64,000 nucleotides of DNA from an uncultured Negativicutes bacterium (GTDB taxonomy: Bacteria; Bacillota; Negativicutes; Veillonellales; Megasphaeraceae). Positions 17,390 through 26,628 of the stretch are shown here, one piece after another. Made by a program: the position numbers and the translations under genes. The stretch spans positions 66,656 through 130,655 of the forward strand of contig CAADUJ010000020.1 of assembly GCA_900752195.1 (NCBI GenBank). The letters are read 5' to 3'. The notes under the pieces were generated by a model. That model was not told the DNA's origin. It worked only from the letters and a program-made list of their open reading frames with translations, and did no database searches. Within the stretch, counting starts at the first letter, position 1. The number at the start of each line of letters is the position of its first letter.

Positions 17390-18670
17390 GTGATTCGCGC
17401 TTGTTTATTGACGATTTTCTTCGTCTGTGCTAGTCTAAATAGTGCCATGGCGGCACCGATTACTCATGTAGCGGTACGCGTCTCTTCTACGGAAGGGACC
17501 ATACCGCTTCTTGTTGAAAAGAGGATAGCTGCCAGCATCCAGACTGTAGGCAACCACGTCCTGCTCAATACAGACGATAGTAGCGTACAGTCTCGTCAAG
17601 ATGAATATATACGGACCATCCGCGACATCGTCGACCGCGTTCTTATCGGCTATACGGTAGAATCGATTTCCCTTGTGTCAGGGCCGGACGCAGAGATTTC
17701 CGTCAGTATCAGACCGTGGGGACAAACGATTCAACACGTAGAGGCGTCGTATGATTTTGGCTCCCTGCCTTCCCTTGGGACGGAGATGGCCATGGAGGAT
17801 ATTGTCGGTTCTAAGGCGTTTATTGAAAACATCCTTACAGGTTTACCAGTTGATGCCCTCGACTGGGCGAACGGTATGGTGCGAACTGTGATAGAAGACG
17901 AGCTGGAAACGGCCCTTCCTGAATTCTATCCTCATATCGTCATTACGCCGGGAGCGGTGACACAGGTTAACGTGTACTTTTTGCCGAAGCTTCCTGTCGT
18001 ACGCAATGTCAATGTTGATGTAGAGGCAGAAAACCTTCCGAAGGTCATTTTTTTGAGTACCCGGAAACATATAGAAAGCCGCTATGCTGGCCTTGATGGA
18101 CTTCCCGTTGCATTTACACAACGCCATAGGCGTCATATCGAAGCGGATTTACAGTGCTTTTTGGCACAACAATGGGTCATTAAGAACTACAAGCTTCGCG
18201 TCGAACCTACGCTTGTATTGGATGAGAACACGAAAATCCACTTGAAGTTGCAGACTGATTTCTACGACATTCACGGCATGGCATATATCGATATGAGTCG
18301 TCACGACAAAAAACACCATGGCGATACGACGGTATTGCAAGCCCGGCTAGGTAGAAAACTGGGAGAATGCCATGAATTCTATACAGATATAGAGTTTATG
18401 CCTGGATCTGTCGATTGGAATTTTAAACCTGGCTATTTGTATCATCTTGGCAATTTGACAACAGTAGGTTATGATTTTGAATCGGAAGATGACAGCCATC
18501 ATCTCTGGTTCACCCGCCCCTTAGGTGGCCGGTGGCATATCCGCTATGACAGAGATATGACGAATCATGACAGCGAGGTAGGCCTGACGTATCGTTTCCA
18601 TGAATATGTAGGGGTGGAATATATTCTTTCAGACCACGATTCATGGATCCGTGTCATTGGATACCTGTAA
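17390..18670 (+). CDS. unknown exported beta-rich protein between bamA and skp-like genes
   Basis: 426 residues, signal peptide ending near AMA at residue 22. I do not recognise the family. The first 270 residues hold alternating helix/strand segments such as VRNVNVDVEAENLPKVIFLS that resemble POTRA-like repeats; the last 150 residues are aromatic-rich short strands (LGRKLGECHEFYTDIEFMPG, LWFTRPLGGRWHIRYDRD, EVGLTYRFHEYVGVEY) as in a small barrel. Start is GTG with AGGTGGGG upstream; 26 bases after bamA. A role as an accessory assembly or outer-membrane protein is inferred only from fold impression and position. Confidence 0.65.
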   Translation: MIRACLLTIFFVCASLNSAMAAPITHVAVRVSSTEGTIPLLVEKRIAASIQTVGNHVLLNTDDSSVQSRQDEYIRTIRDIVDRVLIGYTVESISLVSGPDAEISVSIRPWGQTIQHVEASYDFGSLPSLGTEMAMEDIVGSKAFIENILTGLPVDALDWANGMVRTVIEDELETALPEFYPHIVITPGAVTQVNVYFLPKLPVVRNVNVDVEAENLPKVIFLSTRKHIESRYAGLDGLPVAFTQRHRRHIEADLQCFLAQQWVIKNYKLRVEPTLVLDENTKIHLKLQTDFYDIHGMAYIDMSRHDKKHHGDTTVLQARLGRKLGECHEFYTDIEFMPGSVDWNFKPGYLYHLGNLTTVGYDFESEDDSHHLWFTRPLGGRWHIRYDRDMTNHDSEVGLTYRFHEYVGVEYILSDHDSWIRVIGYL

Positions 18671-18691
18671 AAGAAAAGGAGTAATGTTATT

Positions 18692-19177
18692 ATGATGTCT
18701 GAAATGGGTAAGAAAAAGAATGTTAAAATTTTTTCCGCCGTCATTGCGGCAATTTTCGTATTGAGTGTTGCCGGCATTGCCGTCATGCAGATGGGCAATC
18801 CTGTCAGTGCGGCTCCTTCCAGCAATATCGGCGTCGTAGATATGTCAAAGGCCATTCCGCCTGATAATAAAGATATTACCAATGCCCAGCAGGAAATGCA
18901 GCAAGCTGCTCAGGATATGCAGAAAAAATTTGAAGAACAGTCTCAGGGTATGACAGATGAACAGAAAAACCAGCTTTTCCAGCAGATGCAGGAAGAACTC
19001 AATAAAAAACAGGAAGCTCTCTTTAAGAGCGTAAAAGATAAGGTCGACGATGCTGTTGGCAGCGTAGCTTCGACAAAGGGGCTTTCCATTGTCATTGATA
19101 AACGTGCCGTATTATACGGTGGTCAGGATATTACGGATCAGGTTTCCAAAAAGCTTAGCGAATCTAAATCCGAGTAA
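18692..19177 (+). CDS. Skp/OmpH-like periplasmic chaperone, copy 1
   Basis: 161 residues. An N-terminal hydrophobic segment (about 12-36) serves as signal or anchor. The mature part has the OmpH layout: strand NIGVVDMSKAI, a long Q/E/K-rich coiled coil (about 65-115), then GLSIVIDKRAVLYGGQDITDQV. Skp-type trimers hold unfolded outer-membrane proteins in the periplasm. Ten bases before the second copy. AAGGAG upstream of the ATG. Confidence 0.85.
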   Translation: MMSEMGKKKNVKIFSAVIAAIFVLSVAGIAVMQMGNPVSAAPSSNIGVVDMSKAIPPDNKDITNAQQEMQQAAQDMQKKFEEQSQGMTDEQKNQLFQQMQEELNKKQEALFKSVKDKVDDAVGSVASTKGLSIVIDKRAVLYGGQDITDQVSKKLSESKSE

Positions 19178-19186
19178 GGATAGCCT

Positions 19187-20122
19187 ATGAAACGGAATTA
19201 TGCCGTAGCCGCAGGTCTTCTGGTCGTCGTTGCCTGTGTGGTGACAGCTTTTTACTTTCTCCATAACCGGCCCAGTCCTGCCGTGCAGGAAAAGGGAACT
19301 GTCGTTGCCTATGCCGACGTGGAGCATATCATGATGAGTCATCCTGGATACGCTCAGTATCATCACCTCCAGCTGGAATATAACACCCTCGTGGCACAGT
19401 ATCAGTTTGAGCAATGGAACTATTCTCATCGTGCCCAGGCACAAGGAAAAGCGGAACAGGATTTTTCTATGACCGATGCGTTGTCGACACAAGCTCTCAA
19501 TCAGGAACTGCAGGCCCGTATTGCCATTAAGCAGACAGAGCTCAACGATACACTTCAGCAACAAGCTAAGACGTTGCTGGCAGAAAAGAAGGAGTCCCAG
19601 CCAGTCCTGTCAGAGGGAGATTCTGTAAAAATCGTCAATTTGCGCATCAAGTTGGCGTCTATGATGCTGACCCAGGCAGAACGAGCTGCCATCCAACAGG
19701 AACTGCAATCTCTCCAGAGCGCAGCTCAATCGTCACCTCAAGCGGATGCGGCACTGGCAGAAGCCGTTGCAAAGGAAATGGCTCCATATAAAGAAGAGGC
19801 CCAGAAACAATTAGAGGCCTATGCCTTGCAAGTCCGTGATGAACTGCAGGCGCGTCAGGCAGAAAAGCACGACGCTTTCCGGCAACAAATGGCGGCCTTA
19901 GGCAACCGACCAGACCCGGCTATATGGAATAAGGATTGGAAAGAAAAACTGGATCAGAAAAAACAGGAAATAGATGAGCAAGAAGAACGTATCATGGATG
20001 ACATCCGCGAAAAAGCAGCTATAGTAGCTCGCGAACGCGGTATTGATCTCATCGTATGTGACTACGAAGGCGTAGGCACTGCAGAAGACGTCACCGATGA
20101 TATTATCGCCAAGCTCATGTAA
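19187..20122 (+). CDS. Skp/OmpH-like protein, enlarged copy 2
   Basis: 311 residues, about twice the usual Skp length. A membrane-type N-terminal helix (about 5-26) precedes VVAYADVEHIMMSHPGYAQY, a long Gln/Ala/Glu-rich coiled coil, and the family end RGIDLIVCDYEGVGTAEDVTDDIIAKLM, which matches the end of copy 3. The middle contains an additional helical segment, as if the arm were duplicated. Likely membrane-anchored or secreted chaperone. It lies between two shorter paralogues in one transcript. Confidence 0.78.
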   Translation: MKRNYAVAAGLLVVVACVVTAFYFLHNRPSPAVQEKGTVVAYADVEHIMMSHPGYAQYHHLQLEYNTLVAQYQFEQWNYSHRAQAQGKAEQDFSMTDALSTQALNQELQARIAIKQTELNDTLQQQAKTLLAEKKESQPVLSEGDSVKIVNLRIKLASMMLTQAERAAIQQELQSLQSAAQSSPQADAALAEAVAKEMAPYKEEAQKQLEAYALQVRDELQARQAEKHDAFRQQMAALGNRPDPAIWNKDWKEKLDQKKQEIDEQEERIMDDIREKAAIVARERGIDLIVCDYEGVGTAEDVTDDIIAKLM

Positions 20123-20138
20123 CAGGAGGCTTTTGGAA

Positions 20139-20558
20139 ATGAACAGGATGATGAAACGTATTGCTGCTGGATTGTGCATGGTCCTCACCGTAGGCATGCT
20201 TGCCGGTTGCGGTGGTGAAGATAAAGTTGGCTACGTTGATATGAGCCGTATCCAGAAGGAAGCACCGCTGGCACAGCAATATCGTCAGAAGACAGAAGAT
20301 AAAGCAAAAGAATTAAATACTGAACTCCAGCAGGCACAACAAAGCATGTCGGCTGAAGAGTTCCAGAAAAAACAGCAGCAAGTCAATCAGGAACGCCAAA
20401 TCTATGCAGCCAGTATGCAGCGTCAATTCCAATCGGAATTAGAAACTAAAGCTGGCGAAGTGGCCAAGGAAAAAGAAATTGGCATTATCGTATATAAGGA
20501 CATCATCCCTTCCGGTGGGATTGATGTAACAGACGATATGATTGCCAAATTGCAATAA
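20139..20558 (+). CDS. Skp/OmpH-like lipoprotein, copy 3
   Basis: 139 residues with a lipoprotein signal: hydrophobic segment then lipobox LAGC at about residues 21-24, so the mature protein should be lipidated on Cys. Then VGYVDMSRIQKEAPLAQQY, a Q/K/E coiled coil, and IGIIVYKDIIPSGGIDVTDDMIAKLQ, the OmpH end. AGGAGGC lies upstream of the ATG at 20139; an upstream GTG would extend into copy 2 and is not needed. A membrane-tethered Skp relative. Confidence 0.85.
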   Translation: MNRMMKRIAAGLCMVLTVGMLAGCGGEDKVGYVDMSRIQKEAPLAQQYRQKTEDKAKELNTELQQAQQSMSAEEFQKKQQQVNQERQIYAASMQRQFQSELETKAGEVAKEKEIGIIVYKDIIPSGGIDVTDDMIAKLQ

Positions 20559-20572
20559 AGGGGTTGAAGACG

Positions 20573-21601
20573 TTGAAGAAAACAGTACAGGACATAGCTG
20601 ACTTTTTAGGTGGAACTGTCATTGGTAAAGGTGATAAAGAAATTGTCGATATAAAGGGGCTGGCAGAAGCCGGTACAGACGATGTGACATTTGCCGTCGA
20701 TCCATATACGGAATTTTTACCTCAAGTCCATGCAGGTGCTGTTATCGTTGCAAAAGAAGTTCCCTGTGGCGATAACACGCTCATTCTTGTCGATAATCCA
20801 CGCCTGGCCTTTTCAAAGCTCCTTGTGCTGTTTCATCCACGCCAGACCATCCCCAATGGGATACACGAAACAGCTTGTATAGCTGATAGTGCGACGCTGG
20901 GAAAAAATGCATCGGTCATGGCCTATGTCGTCATTGGTAAGAATGTGACAATTGGTACAAATTGTACTATTTATCCCTATGTATTTATTGGTGATAATGT
21001 CACTATCGGTGATGATTGCGTCATCTACCCGGGTGCGGTTATTCACGAAAATTGTGAACTCGGCAACCGCCTCGTTATCAGGGCCCATGCCGTCATTGGC
21101 GGCGAAGGGTTTGGATTTGCCACGAAAGACGGACATCATACGCGTATTCCTCAGATTGGCAACGTCAAGATAGAAGACGATGTAGAAATAGGCGCTTGCA
21201 CGTGTATCGATAACGGTACATTAGACAGCACGACTATCAAACGGGGAACGAAAGTAGATAATCTCGTCCATCTGGGCCACAACGTTCAGGTCGGTGAAGA
21301 CTGCTTCCTCATCGCTCAGGTCGGCGTTGCCGGAAGTACGAAGATCGGTAATCATTGTGTCCTGGCAGGACAGGTCGGATGCGCTGGTCATCTTGACATT
21401 GGTGATAATAGCGTCTTTGCGGGCAAGACAGGCATTACAGGTAACGTAAAACCGGGATCCATCATGGCGGGGTATCCTATGCAACCTCATATGGAATGGA
21501 AACGAACACAAGTATATATGAAGCATCTTCCTGACATGGCAAAGAAAATCAAAGCTTTGGAAACGAAGATTGCCCAATTAGAAGAACTCACAAAACACTA
21601 G
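20573..21601 (+). CDS. lpxD: UDP-3-O-acyl-glucosamine N-acyltransferase (LpxD)
   Basis: 342 residues. LpxD adds the N-linked hydroxyacyl chain to UDP-3-O-acylglucosamine in lipid A synthesis. The N-terminal uridine-binding domain (about 1-100) is followed by hexapeptide repeats forming a left-handed beta helix (VVIGKNVTIGTNCTIYPYVF, VTIGDDCVIYPGAVI), the catalytic His in LVHLGHNVQVGE, and a C-terminal helix. Start chosen is the TTG at 20573, nine bases after AAAGGGG; the TTG at 20564 leaves no spacing. Evidence that the cell makes lipopolysaccharide. Confidence 0.95.
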   Translation: MKKTVQDIADFLGGTVIGKGDKEIVDIKGLAEAGTDDVTFAVDPYTEFLPQVHAGAVIVAKEVPCGDNTLILVDNPRLAFSKLLVLFHPRQTIPNGIHETACIADSATLGKNASVMAYVVIGKNVTIGTNCTIYPYVFIGDNVTIGDDCVIYPGAVIHENCELGNRLVIRAHAVIGGEGFGFATKDGHHTRIPQIGNVKIEDDVEIGACTCIDNGTLDSTTIKRGTKVDNLVHLGHNVQVGEDCFLIAQVGVAGSTKIGNHCVLAGQVGCAGHLDIGDNSVFAGKTGITGNVKPGSIMAGYPMQPHMEWKRTQVYMKHLPDMAKKIKALETKIAQLEELTKH

Positions 21602-21611
21602 GAGAAGGCTT

Positions 21612-22529
21612 ATGTATCGGTTTATGAAATGTCTGAGCTGGATCATATGCCATTTGCCTGCATCTGGCCGGCGTAATCTGGGGCAGTTCCTGGGCTGGTT
21701 CTTTTGGACTTTTGTACCGAAAAAACGAAAAATCCTGGCCCGTGACCAAATCATGGAATGCCATATAGCAGATGATCCTGAACAAGCCATGGCTATTGCT
21801 GAAAAGAGCAGCCGGCGCTTTGGCAATATGATCGTCGAAGTCTTGTCGTATCCGATTTATACGAAAGATACCTTCGATGAAAAGATTACATGGCATGGAA
21901 AAGAATATCTTGATGCATTACAGGAAACTGGTGAAGGAGCTATTTTTATGGCTTCTCATGCTGGTAATTGGGAGCTTCTTGGCGCAGCTCTGGCCATGAA
22001 TGGATATCCCTTGATTTCCGTTGCACAGGAACAGAATAGCAAAAGTGCAGATACCTTCATCAATGAATACAGGGCGCTCATGAAACAGCACGTTACGTAT
22101 AAGACGGGTATCCGCGACATGGTCCGCTTTCTTCGCGATGGACACTATATCGGCCTGCTTATGGATCAGGATCCTGGGTATGCCGGTATTATGGTCAAGC
22201 TCTTCGGCAAAGATACCCTTACGGCTGATGGTCCTGCCAAATTGGCAGGTATAGACCATTATCCCATTATCTGTACCTTCATCCACGAAGACAGACCCTT
22301 TCATCACGTCATCGACGTGACGCCGCCTATACGGCCGTACGAAAGGGGAAAAAAACTGTCGAAAGAAGAAAAGCGCGCCATCGTCTACGACACGACGCAG
22401 CGTCTCAACGATATCCTGGAACAACGGATACGGACCTACCCGGAAGACTGGTTCTGGCTCCATAATCGCTGGAAATGGACGAAACGGTATGAAGAAAAAC
22501 GAAATCACCATGAAATAGCAGAACGCTGA
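21612..22529 (+). CDS. LpxL/HtrB-type lysophospholipid (lipid A) acyltransferase
   Basis: 305 residues, inner-membrane acyltransferase that adds secondary acyl chains to lipid A. The catalytic motif is SHAGNWE with His at 116 and Glu at 121; FLMDQDPG-like GLLMDQDPG near 180 and the C-terminal WFWLHNRWK are family marks. An N-terminal hydrophobic stretch (about 5-35) associates it with the membrane. Ten bases after lpxD and ends the envelope transcript at a strong terminator. Whether it acts as LpxL or LpxM cannot be told. Confidence 0.88.
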   Translation: MYRFMKCLSWIICHLPASGRRNLGQFLGWFFWTFVPKKRKILARDQIMECHIADDPEQAMAIAEKSSRRFGNMIVEVLSYPIYTKDTFDEKITWHGKEYLDALQETGEGAIFMASHAGNWELLGAALAMNGYPLISVAQEQNSKSADTFINEYRALMKQHVTYKTGIRDMVRFLRDGHYIGLLMDQDPGYAGIMVKLFGKDTLTADGPAKLAGIDHYPIICTFIHEDRPFHHVIDVTPPIRPYERGKKLSKEEKRAIVYDTTQRLNDILEQRIRTYPEDWFWLHNRWKWTKRYEEKRNHHEIAER

Positions 22530-22532
22530 CGA

Positions 22533-22574
22533 AACGCACAGCCTATGAATACGATGAATAGGTTGTGCGTTTTT
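22533..22574 (+). terminator. intrinsic terminator ending the envelope cluster
   Basis: Stem AACGCACAGCCTAT with ATAGGTTGTGCGTT (G-U pair inside) and a T tract. It falls three bases after the acyltransferase stop. Confidence 0.85.
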
Positions 22575-22733
22575 ATATGTTTTTGCTGAAACGGCTAGAG
22601 GCCATCTTTCTGGTTCCATAAGACGCAGTTCTTGTTTTAAGATGAATCGATATAAAATAAAGAATAATACGTAATAAATGGACGTTAGTAGTACGTTTTA
22701 CTTAAAATTTTAAAAATAATACAGGAAATACAC

Positions 22734-22762
22734 TTGCAAAGTAAGAAAAGGTGTGTTAAGAT
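22734..22762 (+). promoter_or_regulatory. promoter of the leu operon
   Basis: TTGCAA, 17-base spacer, TAAGAT; start expected near 22769, just before the T-box leader. The stretch 22575-22733 before it is AT-rich and I see nothing else in it. Confidence 0.6.
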
Positions 22763-22784
22763 ACAACACATCAACAATCCAAAA

Positions 22785-23047
22785 TAAAAATGCGTTGAAG
22801 GGAACTAGTAGATTCTAGGACGTTTTCAGAGAACTGCCGTTTGGTGTGAGGCAGCAGCGAATTAGAATGGAACTCCTCCCTAAGCAGCTCGCTGAACAGG
22901 AACAGTAGGTGGAGCCGGGGCCTGGCCGTTAACAGACAGGAGGGTATCGACAGTAGTCCGTACCTGTAAAGAGCCCAGTGCATATGGGAATTAGAGTGGT
23001 AACGCGCAAGTGAAATCTTTCGTCTCTTAGGAGATGAAAGATTTTTT
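22785..23047 (+). ncRNA. T-box leader, leucine type
   Basis: Stem I elements are visible: GAAGGGAACTAGTAG near the base, CAGAGAACTGCC and GGTGTGAGGCAG in the distal part, then GAACTCCTCC with a CTC (Leu) specifier at 22873-22875. The T-box core AGAGTGGTAACGCG lies at 22993-23006. A terminator, AATCTTTCGTCTC / GAGATGAAAGATT plus seven T, follows. Uncharged tRNA-Leu should pair with specifier and T-box and favour read-through into leuA. The specifier call rests on position and the leucine genes downstream. Confidence 0.92.
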
Positions 23048-23103
23048 TATTTTGATTGGGAGAATAATAGGATATATGTATTTCATCATAGGAGAGATGC
23101 CGT

Positions 23104-24849
23104 ATGAAACATGTAGAAAAGTATCAAAAAGGTTACTTTATGCCGCCTGTTGTCGATATGTCCTGGACACAATTGGAATATCCTCATGAGGCGCCGATTT
23201 GGTGCAGTGTCGATTTGCGCGATGGAAATCAGGCCCTGATTATACCCATGAATCTTGAAGAGAAAATTCGATTTTATAAGATGCTGGTAGCAATGGGATT
23301 TAAAGAAATCGAAGTAGGTTTCCCTGCTGCATCAGAAACAGAATACGAGTTTCTCCGATATTTAGTCGACCATGATTTAATTCCTGACGATGTAACAGTC
23401 CAAGTTTTGACGCAGGCCAGGGAACATATTATTCGTAAGACCTTTGACGCATTAAAAGGTGTTACGAATGCCATTGTACACGTATACAATTCCACGTCGT
23501 TTGCCCAACGTCAACAAGTCTTTCACAAATCAAAAGAAGACATCAAGAAAATAGCCGTTGAAGGAGCCCGCTTGTTGCAGTCCTTATGCGATGAAGCCGG
23601 CGTTTCCTATCGCTTTGAATATTCGCCGGAAAGCTTTACTGGAACTGAACCGGAATATGCGTTGAAAGTGTGTAATGCCGTTCTTGACGTGTGGAAACCG
23701 ACAGCAAACAGAAAGGCTATCATTAATTTGCCGTCAACTGTTCAAATGTCAATGCCTCATGTGTTTGCCTCGCAAATCGCCTATATATCACAGCACTTGA
23801 ATTATCGCGACAACGTCATCGTATCTGTGCATCCCCATAATGATCGGGGGACAGGGGTGGCTGATGCTGAAATGGCATTGCTTGCAGGGGCCGACCGTAT
23901 CGAAGGCACACTGTTTGGAAATGGAGAACGAACGGGAAACGCAGATATCGTTACGATTGGTATGAACATGTATGCGTTAGGCATTGATCCGAAATTAGAT
24001 TTTTCTCACATGACAGAATTGGTGAAAACGTATGAACAAGTGACACGGATGCATGTTCATCCAAGGCAACCCTATGCCGGTCAATTGGTTTTTGCCGCCT
24101 TTTCTGGATCACATCAGGATGCCATAGCCAAAGGCATGCACTTCCGGGAAACCCATCATGAACCGCAGTGGACATGCCCATATTTATATATTGACCCCCA
24201 TGATGTAGGCCGGACGTATGATGCAGCTGTCATACGCATCAATAGTCAATCAGGGAAAGGCGGCGTCGGGTACATTATGGAACAAAACTATGGCATTGAT
24301 ATGCCGAAAAAGATGCGTGAAGACTTTAGTTATTTTGTTAAAGAAGTATCTGATCATCAGCATAAAGAATTGAAACCCCATGAAATATATGACGTGTTTA
24401 CACAACAGTATTTGAACAAGAAGACGCCTATCTCGATTATTGATTTTTCGATACAAAAGAAAGGAGATATATGGGCGGGGAACGTGTGGGTATCTGTTGA
24501 CGGAGAAACAATGGTCCTCGAGGGCAGGGGAAATGGTCAGCTTGATGCAGTGAGCAATGCCATTTGTAATGCCTTTGGCATCCACATTGCCAACCTTGTG
24601 TATACAGAACACGATTTAGATCGCGATTCTGATTCACGCGGTATCGCATACTTCGGATTGACCGATGACGAAGGGCATACGACGTGGGGGGCCGGGATAG
24701 ATACGGATACGATTACCGCTTCCATTTACGCTTTTATGACGGCAGTTAACAGAATGGATGGAATTAGACATCAGTTTCGGTTTAGACATGCAACAGCGGC
24801 ACGAGATACGCACAGCACGTATTCATCCTGCGCAGGTCATACGAGATAA
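23104..24849 (+). CDS. leuA: 2-isopropylmalate synthase
   Basis: 581 residues. Condenses acetyl-CoA with 2-oxoisovalerate, first step of leucine synthesis. N-terminal TIM-barrel motifs: DLRDGNQAL (catalytic Asp/Arg region), EVGFPAASETEYEF, HPHNDRGTGVADAE with metal His residues, and GTLFGNGERTGN. The C-terminal regulatory domain (about 430-560) has DAVSNAI and GRGNGQ elements used for leucine feedback. Length and the WTQLEYPHEAPIWCSVDLRDG opening mark the longer type found in fungi and many bacteria. First gene after the T-box. The last 25 residues are polar and look like a tail beyond the domain. Confidence 0.95.
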   Translation: MKHVEKYQKGYFMPPVVDMSWTQLEYPHEAPIWCSVDLRDGNQALIIPMNLEEKIRFYKMLVAMGFKEIEVGFPAASETEYEFLRYLVDHDLIPDDVTVQVLTQAREHIIRKTFDALKGVTNAIVHVYNSTSFAQRQQVFHKSKEDIKKIAVEGARLLQSLCDEAGVSYRFEYSPESFTGTEPEYALKVCNAVLDVWKPTANRKAIINLPSTVQMSMPHVFASQIAYISQHLNYRDNVIVSVHPHNDRGTGVADAEMALLAGADRIEGTLFGNGERTGNADIVTIGMNMYALGIDPKLDFSHMTELVKTYEQVTRMHVHPRQPYAGQLVFAAFSGSHQDAIAKGMHFRETHHEPQWTCPYLYIDPHDVGRTYDAAVIRINSQSGKGGVGYIMEQNYGIDMPKKMREDFSYFVKEVSDHQHKELKPHEIYDVFTQQYLNKKTPISIIDFSIQKKGDIWAGNVWVSVDGETMVLEGRGNGQLDAVSNAICNAFGIHIANLVYTEHDLDRDSDSRGIAYFGLTDDEGHTTWGAGIDTDTITASIYAFMTAVNRMDGIRHQFRFRHATAARDTHSTYSSCAGHTR

Positions 24850-24875
24850 ATGTTAGAAAAAGAAAGGGTGCTGCA

Positions 24876-26138
24876 ATGATGGGCATGACAATGACACAAA
24901 AAATACTGGCAACGCATGCAGGAAAAGAAGTCGTAAAAAGAGGTGATTTGATCGTTTGCCAACTAGACCGTATTTTAGCAAACGATATTACGGCGCCGCC
25001 GGCTATTGAAGCGTTTCGTACAATCGGAAAACCTGTATTTGACGCAAAAAAAATCGTCCTTGTGCCAGATCATTTTACGCCGAATAAAGATATTAAATCG
25101 GCAGGACTCGCGAAAATCGTCCGTGACTTTGCAAGGGAACATGGCATTACTCATTATTTTGAGGTCGGCCGTGTAGGAATTGAACACGTACTGCTTCCGG
25201 AGCAAGGGATTGTAGGCCCGGGGATGGTCACGATTGGTGCCGATTCCCATACCTGTACCTATGGGGCGTTAGGGGGCTTTTCCACAGGTGTCGGTTCGAC
25301 GGATCTAGGCGTTGCCATGGCGACAGGTACAGCCTGGTTTAAAGTGCCAGATGCCATCCGCGTAGAACTTGTAGGAGAAAAACCAGAGGACATTACAGGC
25401 AAAGATGTGATGTTGACTCTTATCGGGCGTATCGGTGTCAGCGGCGCCTTATACCGGTCCTTGGAATTTACGGGACCGGGAGTGGCTTCCTTAGATATGG
25501 CCGATCGATTTACCATAGCCAATATGGCCATTGAAGCAGGTGCTAAGAATGGCATTTTCCCTGTAGATGAAAAGACCATTGCCTATGAAAAGGAGCATTT
25601 CCAGGGAACCTATGATATTGTTACAGCAGACGAAGATGCTGCGTATGTTCGTACCGTTACGATCGATTTGTCAGTGTTGAAGCCTGTTGTTGCCTTCCCG
25701 CATTTGCCGGAAAATATGAAGGTCATTGGTACTTTTGGCGATATTAGGATTGATCAAGTCGTCATCGGTTCCTGTACCAATGGCAGGCTGGAGGACTTGC
25801 GCATTGCCGCTTCGATTTTTAAAGGGCATACGGTACATCCAGACGTTCGGTGCATCGTTATTCCTGGGAGCCAACGAGTATATCGTGAAGCCATGAAAGC
25901 GGGATACCTGGATATCTTTATCGAAGCTGGGTGCGCCGTTTCGACTCCTACCTGCGGGCCATGTCTGGGTGGTCATATGGGAATTCTGGCTGCTGGAGAA
26001 AAATGTGTATCCACGACAAATCGCAATTTCCGTGGCCGTATGGGTCATGTAGACAGTGAAGTATATCTGGCAGGTCCGCAAGTCGCGGCTGCTAGTGCTA
26101 TTTTAGGTAAAATTGCTGCTCCTAAGGAGGTTCGTTAG
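24876..26138 (+). CDS. leuC: 3-isopropylmalate dehydratase large subunit
   Basis: 420 residues. Aconitase-family large subunit that isomerises 2- to 3-isopropylmalate with LeuD. Cys ligands of the 4Fe-4S cluster are seen in VIGSCTNGR and TPTCGPCLGG; the substrate segment IGADSHTCTYGALGGFSTGVGSTD is intact. The start has two close ATGs behind AAAGGGTG; the first is used. The stop touches the leuD start region. Confidence 0.95.
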   Translation: MMGMTMTQKILATHAGKEVVKRGDLIVCQLDRILANDITAPPAIEAFRTIGKPVFDAKKIVLVPDHFTPNKDIKSAGLAKIVRDFAREHGITHYFEVGRVGIEHVLLPEQGIVGPGMVTIGADSHTCTYGALGGFSTGVGSTDLGVAMATGTAWFKVPDAIRVELVGEKPEDITGKDVMLTLIGRIGVSGALYRSLEFTGPGVASLDMADRFTIANMAIEAGAKNGIFPVDEKTIAYEKEHFQGTYDIVTADEDAAYVRTVTIDLSVLKPVVAFPHLPENMKVIGTFGDIRIDQVVIGSCTNGRLEDLRIAASIFKGHTVHPDVRCIVIPGSQRVYREAMKAGYLDIFIEAGCAVSTPTCGPCLGGHMGILAAGEKCVSTTNRNFRGRMGHVDSEVYLAGPQVAAASAILGKIAAPKEVR

Positions 26139-26140
26139 TG

Positions 26141-26626
26141 ATGAAAGTAGAAGGACGTGTATGGCGGTATGGTGCCAATATCGATACAGATGTCATTATT
26201 CCAGCTCGGTATTTGAACAGCTTTGATCCAAAAGAATTGGCCAGCCATTGTATGGTCGATATTGATGAAACATTTGCCAGATATGTCAAACCAGGCGACA
26301 TCATGGTAGGCGGCGAAAACTTTGGGTGCGGTTCTTCGCGCGAACACGCTCCCATTGCAATTAAAGCGTCTGGAATTCCCGTCGTGATTGCGGCAAGTTT
26401 TGCTCGTATATTTTACCGTAATGCGATTAATGTCGGCCTTCCAGCCCTGGAAATCGGAAAGGCTGTCGAAAAAATCAAAGCCCACGATGAATTGGTCGTC
26501 GATTTAAATAAGGGAACTATTGTCGACACAACGACAGGTGATACCTTTCACGCGACACCGCTGCCAGGTTTTATTCAGGATATAGCACGGGCTGGCGGAC
26601 TGATTCAGTATGTAAAGGAGAAATAG
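26141..26626 (+). CDS. leuD: 3-isopropylmalate dehydratase small subunit
   Basis: 161 residues, swivelling domain partner of LeuC. Motifs GANIDTDVIIPARYL and GGENFGCGSSREHAP (active-site loop) are intact. The ATG at 26141 has TAAGGAGG at a normal distance; a GTG at 26138 overlapping the leuC stop is less likely. Two bases before leuB's start context. Confidence 0.95.
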   Translation: MKVEGRVWRYGANIDTDVIIPARYLNSFDPKELASHCMVDIDETFARYVKPGDIMVGGENFGCGSSREHAPIAIKASGIPVVIAASFARIFYRNAINVGLPALEIGKAVEKIKAHDELVVDLNKGTIVDTTTGDTFHATPLPGFIQDIARAGGLIQYVKEK

Positions 26627-26628
26627 AG

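Noticed and set aside
21918..22619. 233-codon minus-strand frame.
   Set aside because: Opposite the acyltransferase gene and its terminator; no family match seen.
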